64,000 nucleotides of DNA from Gemmatimonadales bacterium (GCA_019637315.1 JAHBVU010000004.1:62001-126000), one strand, 5' to 3'. Shown: positions 1 to 12,632, numbered from the stretch's first letter. The notes: a model not told the origin generated them from the sequence alone. Numbers and translations are program-made.

Positions 1-2050
1 TCGCAACATTGCCGCCCTGCTGGACGGTGGCGTGACCGACGACGGTCGACCGTACTTCGTAATGGAGTACATCGAGGGTCAGCCGATTGCGCGGTACTGC
101 AACGAGCGGCGTCTCGCCCCGCGGGATCGCCTCGCGTTGTTCCGACAGGTGTGCACGGCCGTCGACCACGCCCATCGGAACCTGGTGGTGCACCGCGACC
201 TCAAGCCAGGCAACATTCTGGTGGCCAGCGATGGCACCGTCAAGCTGCTCGACTTCGGTATTGCCAAGATTCTGGGCGACGAGGATGATCCGGAGCAGGC
301 GCCGCTGACCCGTGGTGGCATGCGAGCACTGACACCGGAGTACGCCAGCCCGGAAATGGTGGCGGGTCGCCCGCTATCTGTCGCGACCGACATCTACTCC
401 CTGGGCGTCGTGCTGTTCGAGCTGCTGACCGGCCAGCGACCGTTCCGGTTCGACGACCTCACGCTCGCCAGTGTCGAGCGCGTCATCCTGGAGGCGCCGG
501 CCCCGGCGCCGAGCGCCGCCGCAACCGAAGTTCACGCCGCGAACTCGGACCAGCGAAGCCTTGCCGCGCTCCGCCGGGCCCTGAGCGGCGAAGTCGACGC
601 CATCGTACTGACAGCGCTCCGCAAAGAGCCGGAGCGCCGTTACCGATCCGTCGATGCCTTGTCGGAGGACATCAAGCGCCTCCTCGACGGGCTCCCGGTC
701 ACGGCCGAGCGCGACTGGGTCGGCTACCGGGCCCGTAAGTTCGTCACGCGGCACCGGATCCCGGTCGGCATCGCGTCGCTGCTGCTCGTCTCGCTAATCG
801 GAGGCATCGTGATCAGCACCGCTCAGGCTCGCCGGGCCGACCGCGAGCGGCGCCGCGCGGAGCTGGTGTCCGGCTACCTGGGTTCGATGCTCGCGGCTCC
901 CAACCCCGCCGCTCATGGCCGCGACATCACCGTCGCCGAAGTTCTCGATACGGCCGCTGCGCAAGCGCGCCGCGATCTCGCCGGAGAGCCTGAAGTGGAA
1001 GCGCTGGTTCAGACCACCCTCGGCCACACCTATCACAGCCTCGGCCGGTACGAAGCGAGCGAGACAGCGTTTCAGGCCGCGCTGGAGGCCAGGCACCGCG
1101 CCCGGAGCACCCCGGAGGAGATTGCGACTGCCCTGATGAACCTCGGCTCGGCTGCGCTGCGCAATGCCCGGCTCGATCGGGCCGACTCGCTGCTTCGGGT
1201 GGCCCTGAACATTCACAACCGGAATCGCCGCGGCAGTGACAGTACCCGCGCGGCGATCCTCGACAACCTCGGTGCCGTTGCCGAGGAGGCGGGGCACGTC
1301 GATTCCTCGGAGCAGTACCATCGCGAGGCTCTGTCGATTCGGCGCCGGCTCTTCCCGGGCGATCACGACCTGGTGGCGCGGACCATCAACAACGTGGCAG
1401 TCGCGCTCGGTATGCAAGGGCAGTTCGCGCCAGCCGAATCGCTGCACCGTGAAGCGGCCGAGATGCTGGTGAGGATCCACGGCGAGTATCATCCGTCCGC
1501 CGCGACAGTGCTCAACACCCTGGCGACCATTCTCGACTTCCAGGGCAAGGACGAAGCCGAGACGCTTTACCGTCGTGTCATTGCGATTCGATCGAAGGTG
1601 CTGGGCACCAATCACCCGGACTACGCCTGGACCCTCTCGAACTACGCGGCCTGGCTGCTCAATCACGACCGACCCGGCGACGCGCTGCCGTTGTCACGCG
1701 AGATCATCGCGCTGCGCGGCAAGGGCCTCGACGACACGCACCCGGTTCTGGCCAGTGCGTATATCTCCCTGGGACGCTCCCTGGTGGGCGTCGGTCAGTT
1801 CGGACCGGCCGAAGCGGCGGTCAAGGAGAGCATCGCGCTGCGACGCGCCACCCTGCCCCACGATCACTGGACCATCGCATCGAGTCAGGTCGCGCTAGCC
1901 GAGGTGTATCTCGCCGACGGGCGGGCCGGACGGGCGGAGCCGCTGCTCAGAACGGCCCTGACGCGCCTCCGCGCAACCGTCGGCCCGGACCACCCCCGCA
2001 CCCGCACCGCCGAGCAGCTTCTCGCGAACATCCGCGCGTCTGCGCAGTGA
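1..2050 (+). CDS. Ser/Thr protein kinase with membrane segment and C-terminal TPR repeats (5' partial)
   Basis: Membrane-anchored Hanks-type kinase. The reading frame is open from base 2, so the N-terminus with the glycine-rich loop and catalytic Lys lies outside the window. Visible parts are the HRDLKPGN catalytic loop (near 191-214), DFG (251-259), YASPE (near 341) and subdomain IX DIYSLGVVLFELLTG. A hydrophobic stretch near 764-825 looks like one membrane span. Past about 1000 come tetratricopeptide repeats with the NLG, YxxA and LxxRRxLxGxxHP pattern. The kinase would be cytoplasmic and the TPR half across the membrane. It is clearly paralogous to the kinase at 43106-45655, whose first 180 or so residues show what is missing here. 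A PP2C phosphatase follows on the same strand. The family is clear; the substrate is unknown. Confidence 0.95.
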   Translation, partial: RNIAALLDGGVTDDGRPYFVMEYIEGQPIARYCNERRLAPRDRLALFRQVCTAVDHAHRNLVVHRDLKPGNILVASDGTVKLLDFGIAKILGDEDDPEQAPLTRGGMRALTPEYASPEMVAGRPLSVATDIYSLGVVLFELLTGQRPFRFDDLTLASVERVILEAPAPAPSAAATEVHAANSDQRSLAALRRALSGEVDAIVLTALRKEPERRYRSVDALSEDIKRLLDGLPVTAERDWVGYRARKFVTRHRIPVGIASLLLVSLIGGIVISTAQARRADRERRRAELVSGYLGSMLAAPNPAAHGRDITVAEVLDTAAAQARRDLAGEPEVEALVQTTLGHTYHSLGRYEASETAFQAALEARHRARSTPEEIATALMNLGSAALRNARLDRADSLLRVALNIHNRNRRGSDSTRAAILDNLGAVAEEAGHVDSSEQYHREALSIRRRLFPGDHDLVARTINNVAVALGMQGQFAPAESLHREAAEMLVRIHGEYHPSAATVLNTLATILDFQGKDEAETLYRRVIAIRSKVLGTNHPDYAWTLSNYAAWLLNHDRPGDALPLSREIIALRGKGLDDTHPVLASAYISLGRSLVGVGQFGPAEAAVKESIALRRATLPHDHWTIASSQVALAEVYLADGRAGRAEPLLRTALTRLRATVGPDHPRTRTAEQLLANIRASAQ

Positions 2051-2330
2051 GCCGGTTCTGACCGGTTCTGCGCGTAGCAGGAGTGACGGGTCGCCCCGTC
2101 GTCACGTCCTGGAGGCGCCATGGAGCGGAGCGTACTGCGACACCTGACCCGATCGAGGTCCGGACGAGTTGAGGCGCTTCCCACCCGGGCGCTCGGCCAC
2201 GTCCCGTCCACCGCCCGCTGACGCGCCCCCTCGCGTGCCCAGGCAATGGCCGTCGGATCTGTTTGCCCGCTTGCGCGGAGCCCAGAGCCAAGACGCCAGC
2301 TCGGCAGTGCCGATCGTGAGGCCCGATTCA
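2051..2330. other. Intergenic region between kinase and PP2C phosphatase
   Basis: This 280-bp gap starts with a direct repeat of CCGGTTCTG (2052-2060 and 2062-2070). A short hairpin follows: GACGGG (2085-2090) pairs with CCCGTC (2095-2100) across a 4-base loop, with no T-tract. The phosphatase frame stays open back through much of the gap (TTG at 2169, GTG at 2238), so a longer proline/arginine-rich N-terminus cannot be excluded. I see no convincing promoter. Confidence 0.4.
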
Positions 2331-3071
2331 ATGCGGGGTGCCGTCGCTACCGACCGAGGGCGGGTTCGACCAACCAATCAGGACGCCATAGCCCTCTTCA
2401 ACCCCTCGGATCCGACCGTCCGGGCGCGTGACGGGGTGGTCCTGGTGGTGGCGGACGGCATGGGGGGCCACGCCGGGGGAGACATTGCCAGTCGGGTGGC
2501 AGTGGAAACCGTGATCGGGAGCTATGCGGCCGACAATCAGGACCCGGGAGCGGCACTGGTCCGAGCCGTCCGAGCCGCCAACGCCGCCATCTACAGCGAA
2601 AGCGCCCGCAGCCCCCACCACATCGGCATGGGAACGACCTGTACGGCCGTACTGTTCCGACAAGGCTTTGCCTACTGTGCCCACGTCGGCGACAGCCGGC
2701 TCTACCTGATCCGCGATGGCATCGCGATGCAGATGACCGACGACCACAACGCGGTGTTCGACCGGGTCAGACGCGGAACCCTCGATCGGGACAGCGCCCG
2801 TCATCACCCTGACCGCCACCTGCTCGTCAGATCGCTCGGCACCCGCCCGGAAGTCCGAATCGACGCCTGGCCGGCACCCCTGTTCGTCCGGCTCGATGAC
2901 CGATTCGTCGTGTCCTCGGATGGCCTGCACGACCTGGTCTCGGACGACGAGCTGACGGACATCGTCACCTCTGGCCCGCCCGAAGTGGCTTGCCAGCGCC
3001 TCATCGAAGCGGCGTTGTCCCGTGGTGGACCTGACAATATCTCGGCAGGCGTGATTCACGTCAGTCGCTGA
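2331..3071 (+). CDS. PP2C-family Ser/Thr protein phosphatase (Stp/PrpC-like)
   Basis: Metal-dependent phosphatase of 246 residues, expected to reverse phosphorylation by Hanks-type kinases such as its upstream neighbour. The PP2C motifs occur in order: the start TDRGRVRPTNQD, the metal site DGMGGHAGGD, GMGTTCTAV, HVGDSRLYLI, SDGLHDLV and the closing GGPDNIS. ATG 2331 was chosen because the fold starts directly there and GAGG lies 9 bases upstream; a TTG at 2169 would add 54 low-complexity residues. There is no membrane segment, so it should be cytoplasmic. A strong hairpin follows the stop. The class is certain; pairing with the upstream kinase is inferred from adjacency. Confidence 0.93.
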   Translation: MRGAVATDRGRVRPTNQDAIALFNPSDPTVRARDGVVLVVADGMGGHAGGDIASRVAVETVIGSYAADNQDPGAALVRAVRAANAAIYSESARSPHHIGMGTTCTAVLFRQGFAYCAHVGDSRLYLIRDGIAMQMTDDHNAVFDRVRRGTLDRDSARHHPDRHLLVRSLGTRPEVRIDAWPAPLFVRLDDRFVVSSDGLHDLVSDDELTDIVTSGPPEVACQRLIEAALSRGGPDNISAGVIHVSR

Positions 3072-3085
3072 CCCCGCGACGAACA

Positions 3086-3111
3086 ACAGCCTGACCGTCC
3101 GGTCAGGCTGT
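3086..3111. terminator. Bidirectional hairpin terminator candidate
   Basis: A perfect 11-bp stem, ACAGCCTGACC (3086-3096) with GGTCAGGCTGT (3101-3111) and loop GTCC, lies between the convergent phosphatase and amidohydrolase genes. Flanking sequence is AT-richer than the surroundings, but there is no long T-run on either strand. Position and stem strength support termination for both genes. Confidence 0.65.
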
Positions 3112-3159
3112 CATATAAGACTATGCTATCGAACGACTTGTAAGCGGACAGCGGACTGT

Positions 3160-4833
<1,674 letters not shown>

Positions 4834-4842
4834 GGGTGAGTT

Positions 4843-4890
4843 CCGGACAGAGGAATGAGACGCGGACAGGTGAAAATCTGACCGACATGG
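4843..4890 (-). promoter_or_regulatory. Conserved upstream block, copy A
   Basis: Three blocks read on the plus strand as CCGGACAGAG, CAGGTGAAA and GACCGACATGG end 9 bp from the amidohydrolase start. The same blocks in the same order and at nearly the same distance precede the S9 peptidase (11037-11074). Reading toward the gene, the element starts with an ATG opening an out-of-frame upstream ORF. Whether it acts as DNA (promoter or operator) or as leader RNA cannot be told from sequence. Confidence 0.55.
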
Positions 4891-4942
4891 GAGGACCGCA
4901 AGGTCTCTGTTCTAACAGCGGCGGAGGCGATACGATTGACGC

Positions 4943-6481
4943 ATGCGGCAGCTTGCGACCGTTCGACGTGCATGGTGCTTCGCCGGCATCGTCCTGTTGG
5001 GATGTGGCGGCGATCGTGTCATGGCGCCGCCGCCGGACGAGCTGTTCAGCGAGACGACGGCCGAAGCACCTCCTCCGTTGCCGCCCACGATCGTCAACGT
5101 ACCCTTGCTGGTCGATCTCGACACCGCGATCGAACTGCTCGAAGAGGCGCTGCCCACCCGGTTCGGTAACATCAATCGCAAACAGCCGATTCCGGGCAAC
5201 CGCCGGGCCAGCTTTGCGTTTGCGGTGCGTCGAGATCCGTTTCGTGTGACCGTGAGCGGCGACACCTTCAACATCGCCACCACGATCCACTACCAGGGAC
5301 GAGGCTGGTTCAAACCACCGATTGCTCCGGAGATCAGCGGGTCCTGCGGCATCGATGGGCAGCGTCCCCGCGCCCGGCTGGCCATCTCGGTCCGTCCGCA
5401 GATCGATCGCGACTGGCAGCTGGTTGCCCGCCCGCGCCTCAGCTACCTCGGACCGGCAACACGCACCGAGCGTGATCAGTGCGAAGTCACCTTTCTCAAA
5501 CTCGACGTGACCGGGCGCGTCATCGATGCCGCTCGGAGCGCCGTGCGGGCCCAGCTACCACGAGTCGCGACCAGGCTGGCCACGCTGGATGTGCGCAGCG
5601 AGATCGAGAAGATCTGGAACGAAATCCAGGAGCCGATTCGTCTCACCGACAGCGTCTGGCTGCTGCTTCAACCTGAGGCGGTCCGCCTGGGGCAGCTGTC
5701 CGGCACTCGCCGAATCCTGGGTGGAACCATCGGCATCAGCGCCTATCCCAAGATCGAAACGGGCCCCAAGCCGCCCGTTGCCCTCAAGCCGCTACCCGCG
5801 CTGGGCGAGGCCGATTCGAGCACCGGCCTCAATCTGCTGGTGCAGGCCCGATTCGAGTATTCCCTGATCGGCGCTTCATTGACCGAAGAGTTGTCGGGCA
5901 CCCGGATCGACACCCCGGGCGGGACGGTCCGGATCCAGGAGTTGGCCGCATTCGGAATCGGGGGCGGACGCCTTGCCCTCGGAGTCAGGTTCGGCGGCAC
6001 TACATCCGGCCTGATCTACTTCGTCGGCACTCCCACGTACGATCCTGCCACCGGGCGGGTGTCGGTACCTGACCTCGACTACGATGCTTCGACCACGCCG
6101 CTCCTGGTCAAGGGCCTCGCCTGGCTGAAAGCCGACCAGATCCGTGATTACCTCCGAAGCAAAGCGACCTTCCCATCGGCCGATGCCATGCAGCGACTGA
6201 CCGACCTAGCGGAGCAGGGAATGAACCGCGAGCTGACACAGGGCGTCCACCTGAACGCCTCCCTCGCTTCGACCGACGTGATCCGAATCCTGCCTCGGCG
6301 CGATGCCTTGTATCTTCAGGGGCACGCAACCGGCCAGGCCGCGCTCCATGTCACTGACCGGTTCTTCGCCAAGTTCGACGAGCCGGAGGACTCTGCGGCT
6401 GTCCCGGACTCGAACCCCAAACCGCCATCGCCGACAGCTTCCGCCCCTGCGCCTTCAACCGTCGCACCCAGAACCCCATGA
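4943..6481 (+). CDS. DUF4403 family lipoprotein
   Basis: A 512-residue exported protein. The start CFAGIVLLGCGG is a lipobox-type signal, followed by a proline-rich linker (APPPLPP). The body matches my memory of DUF4403: a start with VNVPLLVDLDTAIELLE, then repeated long amphipathic beta segments in two lipid-binding-like halves. There are no catalytic motifs. It probably sits on the periplasmic side of a membrane. The stop overlaps the start of the next gene by ATGA, so the two are translationally coupled. GGAGG is 15 bases from the ATG, which is long, and a -10-like TACGAT (4931-4936) lies only 6 bases upstream, so a leaderless message is possible. Function is unknown. Confidence 0.75.
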   Translation: MRQLATVRRAWCFAGIVLLGCGGDRVMAPPPDELFSETTAEAPPPLPPTIVNVPLLVDLDTAIELLEEALPTRFGNINRKQPIPGNRRASFAFAVRRDPFRVTVSGDTFNIATTIHYQGRGWFKPPIAPEISGSCGIDGQRPRARLAISVRPQIDRDWQLVARPRLSYLGPATRTERDQCEVTFLKLDVTGRVIDAARSAVRAQLPRVATRLATLDVRSEIEKIWNEIQEPIRLTDSVWLLLQPEAVRLGQLSGTRRILGGTIGISAYPKIETGPKPPVALKPLPALGEADSSTGLNLLVQARFEYSLIGASLTEELSGTRIDTPGGTVRIQELAAFGIGGGRLALGVRFGGTTSGLIYFVGTPTYDPATGRVSVPDLDYDASTTPLLVKGLAWLKADQIRDYLRSKATFPSADAMQRLTDLAEQGMNRELTQGVHLNASLASTDVIRILPRRDALYLQGHATGQAALHVTDRFFAKFDEPEDSAAVPDSNPKPPSPTASAPAPSTVAPRTP

Positions 6482-6951
6482 GCGAAATCTTTCGCCGTCT
6501 CCTGCTGCCAAGTGCCCTGACCTGCGCCGCGTTCGCGGCACCCCTCTCCGCTCAGACCGAGGACGCGCGTGCCGCGGTCGTCGTGGTCGAGCGGATGTTC
6601 GACGCCCTGGCCCGCGGGGATACCGCTGGGATGCGCGCGACCTTCGTTCCTGAAGGGCGCGTGGTCCAAACCGGCACGCGTGAAGGACAGCCGTTCTACC
6701 GGGTCAACAGTATCGACGACTTCCTCCGGTCGATCGGTTCGGCCGCCGGGCGGAAGCTCGAGGAGAAGATTTTCGAGGTGGAGTCGCGCGTCGAGGACAA
6801 TCTTGCCGTGGTTTGGTCACGTTACGACTTCTTTGTCAACGGCGCCAAATCGCATTGCGGAGTCGACAGCTATCAGCTGGTTCGAGTCGGCGCCGAATGG
6901 AAGCTGCTCCACATCGTGGATACCCAGCAGCGTCCCTGCCCTACGCCCTGA
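6478..6951 (+). CDS. Exported NTF2-like (SnoaL/DUF4440-type) protein
   Basis: A 157-residue protein with a Sec signal peptide (about residues 1-25, ending FAAPLSAQ). The NTF2-like cone fold is suggested by the opening helix VVERMFDALARGDTAGMRATF, then VVQTGTREGQ, LAVVWSRYDFFVNG and the closing strand VGAEWKLLHIVDTQQ. Such proteins bind small ligands or are uncharacterised periplasmic proteins; no catalytic residue set is evident. The ATG overlaps the DUF4403 stop by four bases, indicating a two-gene operon and possibly a shared envelope role. It converges on the next gene with 9 bp between stops and no obvious terminator hairpin. Confidence 0.75.
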   Translation: MSEIFRRLLLPSALTCAAFAAPLSAQTEDARAAVVVVERMFDALARGDTAGMRATFVPEGRVVQTGTREGQPFYRVNSIDDFLRSIGSAAGRKLEEKIFEVESRVEDNLAVVWSRYDFFVNGAKSHCGVDSYQLVRVGAEWKLLHIVDTQQRPCPTP

Positions 6952-6960
6952 CACGGCTCT

Positions 6961-7536
6961 TCAGAACGTTCGACTCACAATCGTGACCGGCGAGGGGTAG
7001 CTCATCGGTCCAATCGGCGTATCGACCGTGGGCACGGCGCGCAGGCTGACCTTGGCAGGGTCGGCCTGTTGCCCGGCAATCGACAGCGCGAGGTTGGCGA
7101 GCGACTGAGCCGAGCCGTCGAAGAACTCGAGCAGGTCGAGCCGCATCCGCATGGGAATCAGCCCCGGGTCACCGGGAACCAGCACTATGGTCGTATCGAG
7201 CAGGCCCGAAATCGTTTCGCGATCATCGAGATGCAGCGACCACGCCAATCGGATCATTCGTGCGGAGACCGTGTTCTCAGCGGGGTTCAGGGCGCGCACG
7301 TTGACGAGGAACTCGAAGGGGAGCTCACGCCGACCAAGCGCCAAGGCAATCCGACCGGCATCGACCGCAGTCAGGCTCGAATAGTCCCGGATCCGCCCGA
7401 GTTCAACCCCGGCGAGCCGGCCGTTCTGCACGCTCGCAATCGAAAAATCCACGTTGCGAAGGGCTGCCAGCTGTTGCAGTGCCGCACATCCGACCAGCCC
7501 AAACAGCAGACCGACTGCGATGACGATTCGCTTCAT
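6961..7536 (-). CDS. LEA type-2-like lipoprotein
   Basis: A 191-residue exported protein. ATG 7536 was chosen because it gives a clean lipoprotein signal (LLFGLVGCAAL); longer readings add an unlikely arginine-rich head. The mature part looks like a single beta-sandwich of the LEA-14/WHy kind: VDFSIASVQNGRLAGVELGR, FEFLVNVRALNP, IRLAWSLHLDDRE and TTIVLVPGDP. In that family the fold binds hydrophobic ligands or helps desiccation tolerance; the role here is unknown. A -10-like TATCTT lies about 30 bp upstream (7566-7571 on the reverse strand). It is divergent from the rho gene. Confidence 0.7.
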   Translation of the reverse strand: MKRIVIAVGLLFGLVGCAALQQLAALRNVDFSIASVQNGRLAGVELGRIRDYSSLTAVDAGRIALALGRRELPFEFLVNVRALNPAENTVSARMIRLAWSLHLDDRETISGLLDTTIVLVPGDPGLIPMRMRLDLLEFFDGSAQSLANLALSIAGQQADPAKVSLRAVPTVDTPIGPMSYPSPVTIVSRTF

Positions 7537-7665
7537 ATCCCGGGCTCCGAATGGCGACCATCCCCAAGATACACTGCGCGCCGCCGACGCCGCCCGGTGC
7601 TGCGGGAATCGCCGGACGTCGTTAGGATTCATCCTCTCCTTCCTCCCGACACCGATGCGTCTCAC

Positions 7666-8755
<1,090 letters not shown>

Positions 8756-8778
<23 letters not shown>

Positions 8779-11026
8779 CCGCCGGGCCGGCCGCCGGCTC
8801 CTCGAGCGTCTCGAGGAGCTGGCGCCAGGTAAACCAGTCCTTGCCCCGAATCCACTTTTCGAACCACTGGAACTCCGAGACCGCCTTGACCAGCTGGTTG
8901 CGCGGCGCGGTGATGCCGTGGGTGTCGCCCGGATAGACGAAGTACTCGACCGGCACGCCCAGCTGGCGCAGCGCCATGTGCAACTCGTCCGACTGGGCCC
9001 GAGGCACCCGCGGATCGCCGTCGACGACATGGATCAGGGTCGGCGTCCTGGCGTTCTTGATGTATCGGAGCGGCGAGACGGTCCAGTACGCTTCGAAGTT
9101 GTCGTAGGGAAGGTCGCCACCCATGTACCACTGACGGTTCCGCTGGATATCGCTCTGCGCATACATCGAAATCCAGTTCATGGTGCCGGCACCGCTGGAG
9201 ATGGCCTTGAACCGATTGGTCTGGGTCATGATCCAGTTGGAGTAGTGCCCGCCCGCACTCCAACCCATGGCGCCGAGACTGTCCGGGTGCACCAGACCCT
9301 GAGCGATCAGATGATCGACGCCGGTCATGATATCCTCGTAACCGCGGCGGAAGTAGCGGCCCACGCCGGCGGTCTCCATCCGGTGCCGCTCACCATAGTT
9401 CGAGGAGCCTCGGTAGTTCGGCAGGAGAACTGCGTAGCCGGCCCCGGCATACACCTGCGACCCGTAGCCTGTGTTGAAGCGAAGCAGGTCGGCCGCGGCC
9501 GGGCCCCCGTGGATCTGCACCACCAGTGGATACCGCCGACCTTCCTGATACCCGACCGGCTTGACCAGCACCCCGCCGATGAGCCGCCCATCGCGTGACT
9601 TCCAGGTAATCTCTTCGGAGCTGCCGAGGGCGAGCGCTTCGAGTTCGGGATTGACGTTGGTAAGGCGGACCCAGGTATTCCGGTTGGCCAGGTCCGCCTC
9701 GGATCGGGCCAGGTAGATCGACGGCGCGGTGACGGGGTCCGTATAGCTGACGAGAAGCAGCCCCGAGGCCTCGTCACGAGATGCCATCACGGTCGCAGCC
9801 CCGGTGGTGACCTGGGACACCCGACCCGAGGCAACGTCGACAGAAAAAGTATGCATGGTGGCTTTGGCGCCGGTCGTGAAGAGGATCGACCGGCCGTCCG
9901 GAGCCCACCACCCCGCCGATAGCGGGCCATCGAAGTCCGCGCCGAGCTTGCGCAGCGACCCGCCACGGTCCGTGGTGGCGCGGAGGTAGAGCTTCGGATC
10001 GCGGGCGTACACGAAGTCGTTGGGCGCCGAGAACGCCATCCACCGACTGTCGGGCGAGAAGAGGATGTTCGACTCGCCCGCTTCGGCGTTGTTGGTAATC
10101 CGCTCGACCCCGCCGCTGGCGACCTCGATGAGGTAAAGATCGTCGTAGGTTCCGGACTCGGTCACGGTCCGACGGTAACGATCGTCCGGCGAGCCGCGCA
10201 CGCCGGCCCACTTGCCGTCAGGAGAGATCGACACGCTGGCCACGCTGAAATCGCGGCCGCCGCTGAGCCGGCGTTCCCGATGACCATCGAGGTCGAGGAC
10301 CCAGAGGTGACGGATGGCCGGATTCTCGTTCCGGATCCGGACATCGAAGCGCTTCTCCATCCGTGCCTTGCCGTCCGCATCGACCGTGTCAGGCGAGACA
10401 AAGAAGATCTGGCGGCTGTCATCCGCCACCTGCCACCAGCCGATCGGCGTGGCGCGCTTCGTCAGTTGGACCGGGGCAACCTCACGGCCGGCCGCCAGCG
10501 CAGTCACGTCGAGCGACCAGAGCTGCCGCTCGTCGGCCTTGCCGGCCGCGAAGACGAGACGCTTGCCGTCCTTGGTGAAGGTGAACTGACTCACGCCATC
10601 TTTGGCGTCCGTAATCCGGCGCGCCTCGCCACCGTCGGCTCGCATGGCGTAGAGCTGCGCAGGGGCAGCAGGACCCACACCGTCGCGATTCGAGCTGAAC
10701 ACAAAGAACGAGCCGTCCCGCGCCCATTGGGGGTCGGTCTCGTTCTTATCGCGGGTAAAGGTCAACTGGCGTGCCGACGACGTCCCGGTCGCGGTCGAAA
10801 CGATCCAGATATCGGTGAACCGGCGCGCCTCTTTCCAATCGGGCGCTGACAGGGTGTACAGCATCCAGCGACCATCAGGCGACAGCGCGGTCTCGTTGAC
10901 CTGATTCATTCGCTGCATGTCCATGAACGTCATCGGCCGCCTGGCCTGTCCCGACAAGGCGCCGACTGTCGCAACCGCACCGACCACTCCGAGCGCCAAC
11001 GAGGCGCGAAACCCTGACTCAAACAC
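8756..11026 (-). CDS. Secreted S9 family (prolyl oligopeptidase-type) serine peptidase
   Basis: A 756-residue exported peptidase. It has a signal peptide (LALGVVGAVATVGALSGQA), then a TolB/DPP-like beta-propeller with repeated SPDGRW and ARDGSFFVFSSNRDG blades, then an alpha/beta hydrolase. The catalytic triad is Ser590 in GWSAGGHYS, Asp671 in DGDPRVP and His703 in GDTHGI. It should cleave short peptides in the periplasm or outside. GTG 11026 was chosen because it places the signal peptide at the terminus and GGAG lies 8 bases upstream. The leader carries the conserved block at 11037-11074. It lies downstream of the MATE gene on the same strand with a 142-bp gap. Confidence 0.93.
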
Positions 11027-11036
11027 AGCGTGGACT

Positions 11037-11074
11037 CCAGACAGAGAGGGAGACAGGTGAAACGACCGACATGG
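11037..11074 (-). promoter_or_regulatory. Conserved upstream block, copy B
   Basis: The second copy of the element at 4843-4890: plus-strand blocks CCAGACAGAG, CAGGTGAAA and GACCGACATGG, ending 10 bp from the peptidase GTG. Reading toward the gene it opens a 17-codon upstream ORF (ATG at 11072, stop at 11019) that overlaps the peptidase start in another frame. Copy A opens its upstream ORF in the same relative frame. Confidence 0.55.
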
Positions 11075-11168
11075 CGAAGGCGATCGGCCCGGACCTGCAC
11101 CATGGTACACTGCCGCCGGACTGCGGGACAGGGTTACCCCCGCCCCGTATGCCGGTCCCTCGGCCGAA

Positions 11169-12596
11169 TCAGACGGCGCGACGCTTCCAGGTGCCGCGCT
11201 TGAAGAGCATCGCACTTACCAACGCGAATGTCGAGAAGGCCACCGGAATGGCGATGAACGCTCCGGTCGGGCCGTAGCCGGCCACCTTGGCAAGCATGAA
11301 CGCCAGCGGAATTTCCCAAAGCCAGAAGCAGAAGAAGTTGAGCAGCGTCGGCGTCCGGGTGTCGCCGGCCCCGTTGAAGGCATTGGACATCACCATGCCG
11401 TAGGCGTAGAACGGGAAGCCGGCGCTGATGATCCGCAAGCCAAGCACCGCGTAGCGTGATACCTCGGGATCGGTCGTGAAGATGGCAACGATTGCCGGTG
11501 AGGCAATCACGAACAGGAGCCCGAGCGAGCCGAGGAACCAGAGGTTGAGACGGCCCGCCCGCCAGACAGCCTCCTCCGCGCGCTCCGGTTTCCCGGCGCC
11601 GAGCGACTGGCCTACCATGGTGGCGGCGGCGTTGCTCAAGCCCCACGACGGCAGCAGCGCAAAGAGCACCACGCGAATCGCGATCGTGTATCCGGCGACG
11701 GCCTCGGCTCCAAAGGTGGCCACGATACGAACCAGGCCGATCCAGCTCGCCGTGCCGATCAGGATCTGACCGATGCCCGTGCTCGACAACCGGAACAGCC
11801 TGACGATCAGGGCCGGATCGATCCGCAGGTGGCGGCGCTCGATGGTGAACCGGCGGTCGGCGCCCCGCAGACGATGCAGCTGGTACAGCACGCCGATGCC
11901 GCGCCCGATCGTGGTGGCCACTGCGGCACCCTCGACGCCGAGTTCGGGAAACGGACCGACCCCGAAGATGAGGAGCGGGTCGAGAACCAGATTACAGAGG
12001 TTGGCAATCCAGAGGCAGCGCATGGCGACCGCAGCGTCGCCCGCGCCACGGAAGATCGCATTGATCAGGAACAGCAGCAGAATCGCGGCGTTGCCGATGA
12101 ACATGATCCGGGCAAACCCGGTGCCCCGCTCCGCGGTCTCGGGACTGGCCCCCATCAGTCGCAGTAGATCGGTCGCGAAGAGACCGCCGACGACCGCAAT
12201 TGGGATCGACACCAGGACACCAATCACGATGGCCTGCACCGCCGTTCGCGAGGCGGCCTCGGGGTCCTTCTCGCCAATCCGCCGCGCCACCATGGCCGTA
12301 GCGCCGATGCCAAGACCCATGCCGAGTGCGTAGATCACGCTCAGCATGGCCTCGGTCAGCCCGACGATGGCCACCGCCTCCGCACCGAGTCGGTTGACCC
12401 AGAACATGTTGACGACGGCGAAGACAGACTCGAGCGCCACCTCGAGCACCATCGGAATCGCCAGCAGCAGGAGCGCGGGGCGAATGGGACCCGAGGTAAA
12501 GTCTTTCCCCTCCGCGCCCGACAGAGCGTCGCGGACGGTGTGCCACCAGCCGGGCTTACCCTCCTCCGGCGAGGGCGATATTGATGTGGACGTCAT
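11169..12596 (-). CDS. MATE family efflux transporter
   Basis: A 475-residue multidrug/toxic-compound exporter of the NorM/DinF type, driven by a Na+ or H+ gradient in the inner membrane. About 12 hydrophobic segments fall in two homologous halves. The first opens with RPALLLLAIPMVLEVALES and contains FWVNRLGAEAVAIVGL. The second contains ATFGAEAVAGYTIAIR and GAGKPERAEEAVWRAGRL, all typical of MATE. A short polar N-terminal tail (about 35 residues) precedes the first span. Upstream lie a 12-bp palindrome (12633-12644) and a hairpin-rich region behind a promoter-like sequence, so expression may be controlled by a repressor or by RNA structure. The substrate is unknown. Confidence 0.93.
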   Translation of the reverse strand: MTSTSISPSPEEGKPGWWHTVRDALSGAEGKDFTSGPIRPALLLLAIPMVLEVALESVFAVVNMFWVNRLGAEAVAIVGLTEAMLSVIYALGMGLGIGATAMVARRIGEKDPEAASRTAVQAIVIGVLVSIPIAVVGGLFATDLLRLMGASPETAERGTGFARIMFIGNAAILLLFLINAIFRGAGDAAVAMRCLWIANLCNLVLDPLLIFGVGPFPELGVEGAAVATTIGRGIGVLYQLHRLRGADRRFTIERRHLRIDPALIVRLFRLSSTGIGQILIGTASWIGLVRIVATFGAEAVAGYTIAIRVVLFALLPSWGLSNAAATMVGQSLGAGKPERAEEAVWRAGRLNLWFLGSLGLLFVIASPAIVAIFTTDPEVSRYAVLGLRIISAGFPFYAYGMVMSNAFNGAGDTRTPTLLNFFCFWLWEIPLAFMLAKVAGYGPTGAFIAIPVAFSTFALVSAMLFKRGTWKRRAV

Positions 12597-12632
12597 AGCA
12601 GATCCGATCGACGGTTGATTGCCGTTCGGAGG

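Noticed and set aside
7069-7665. Long N-terminal extension of Rho
   Set aside because: It is antisense to the LEA-like lipoprotein and shows no resemblance to the Rho N-terminal domain.
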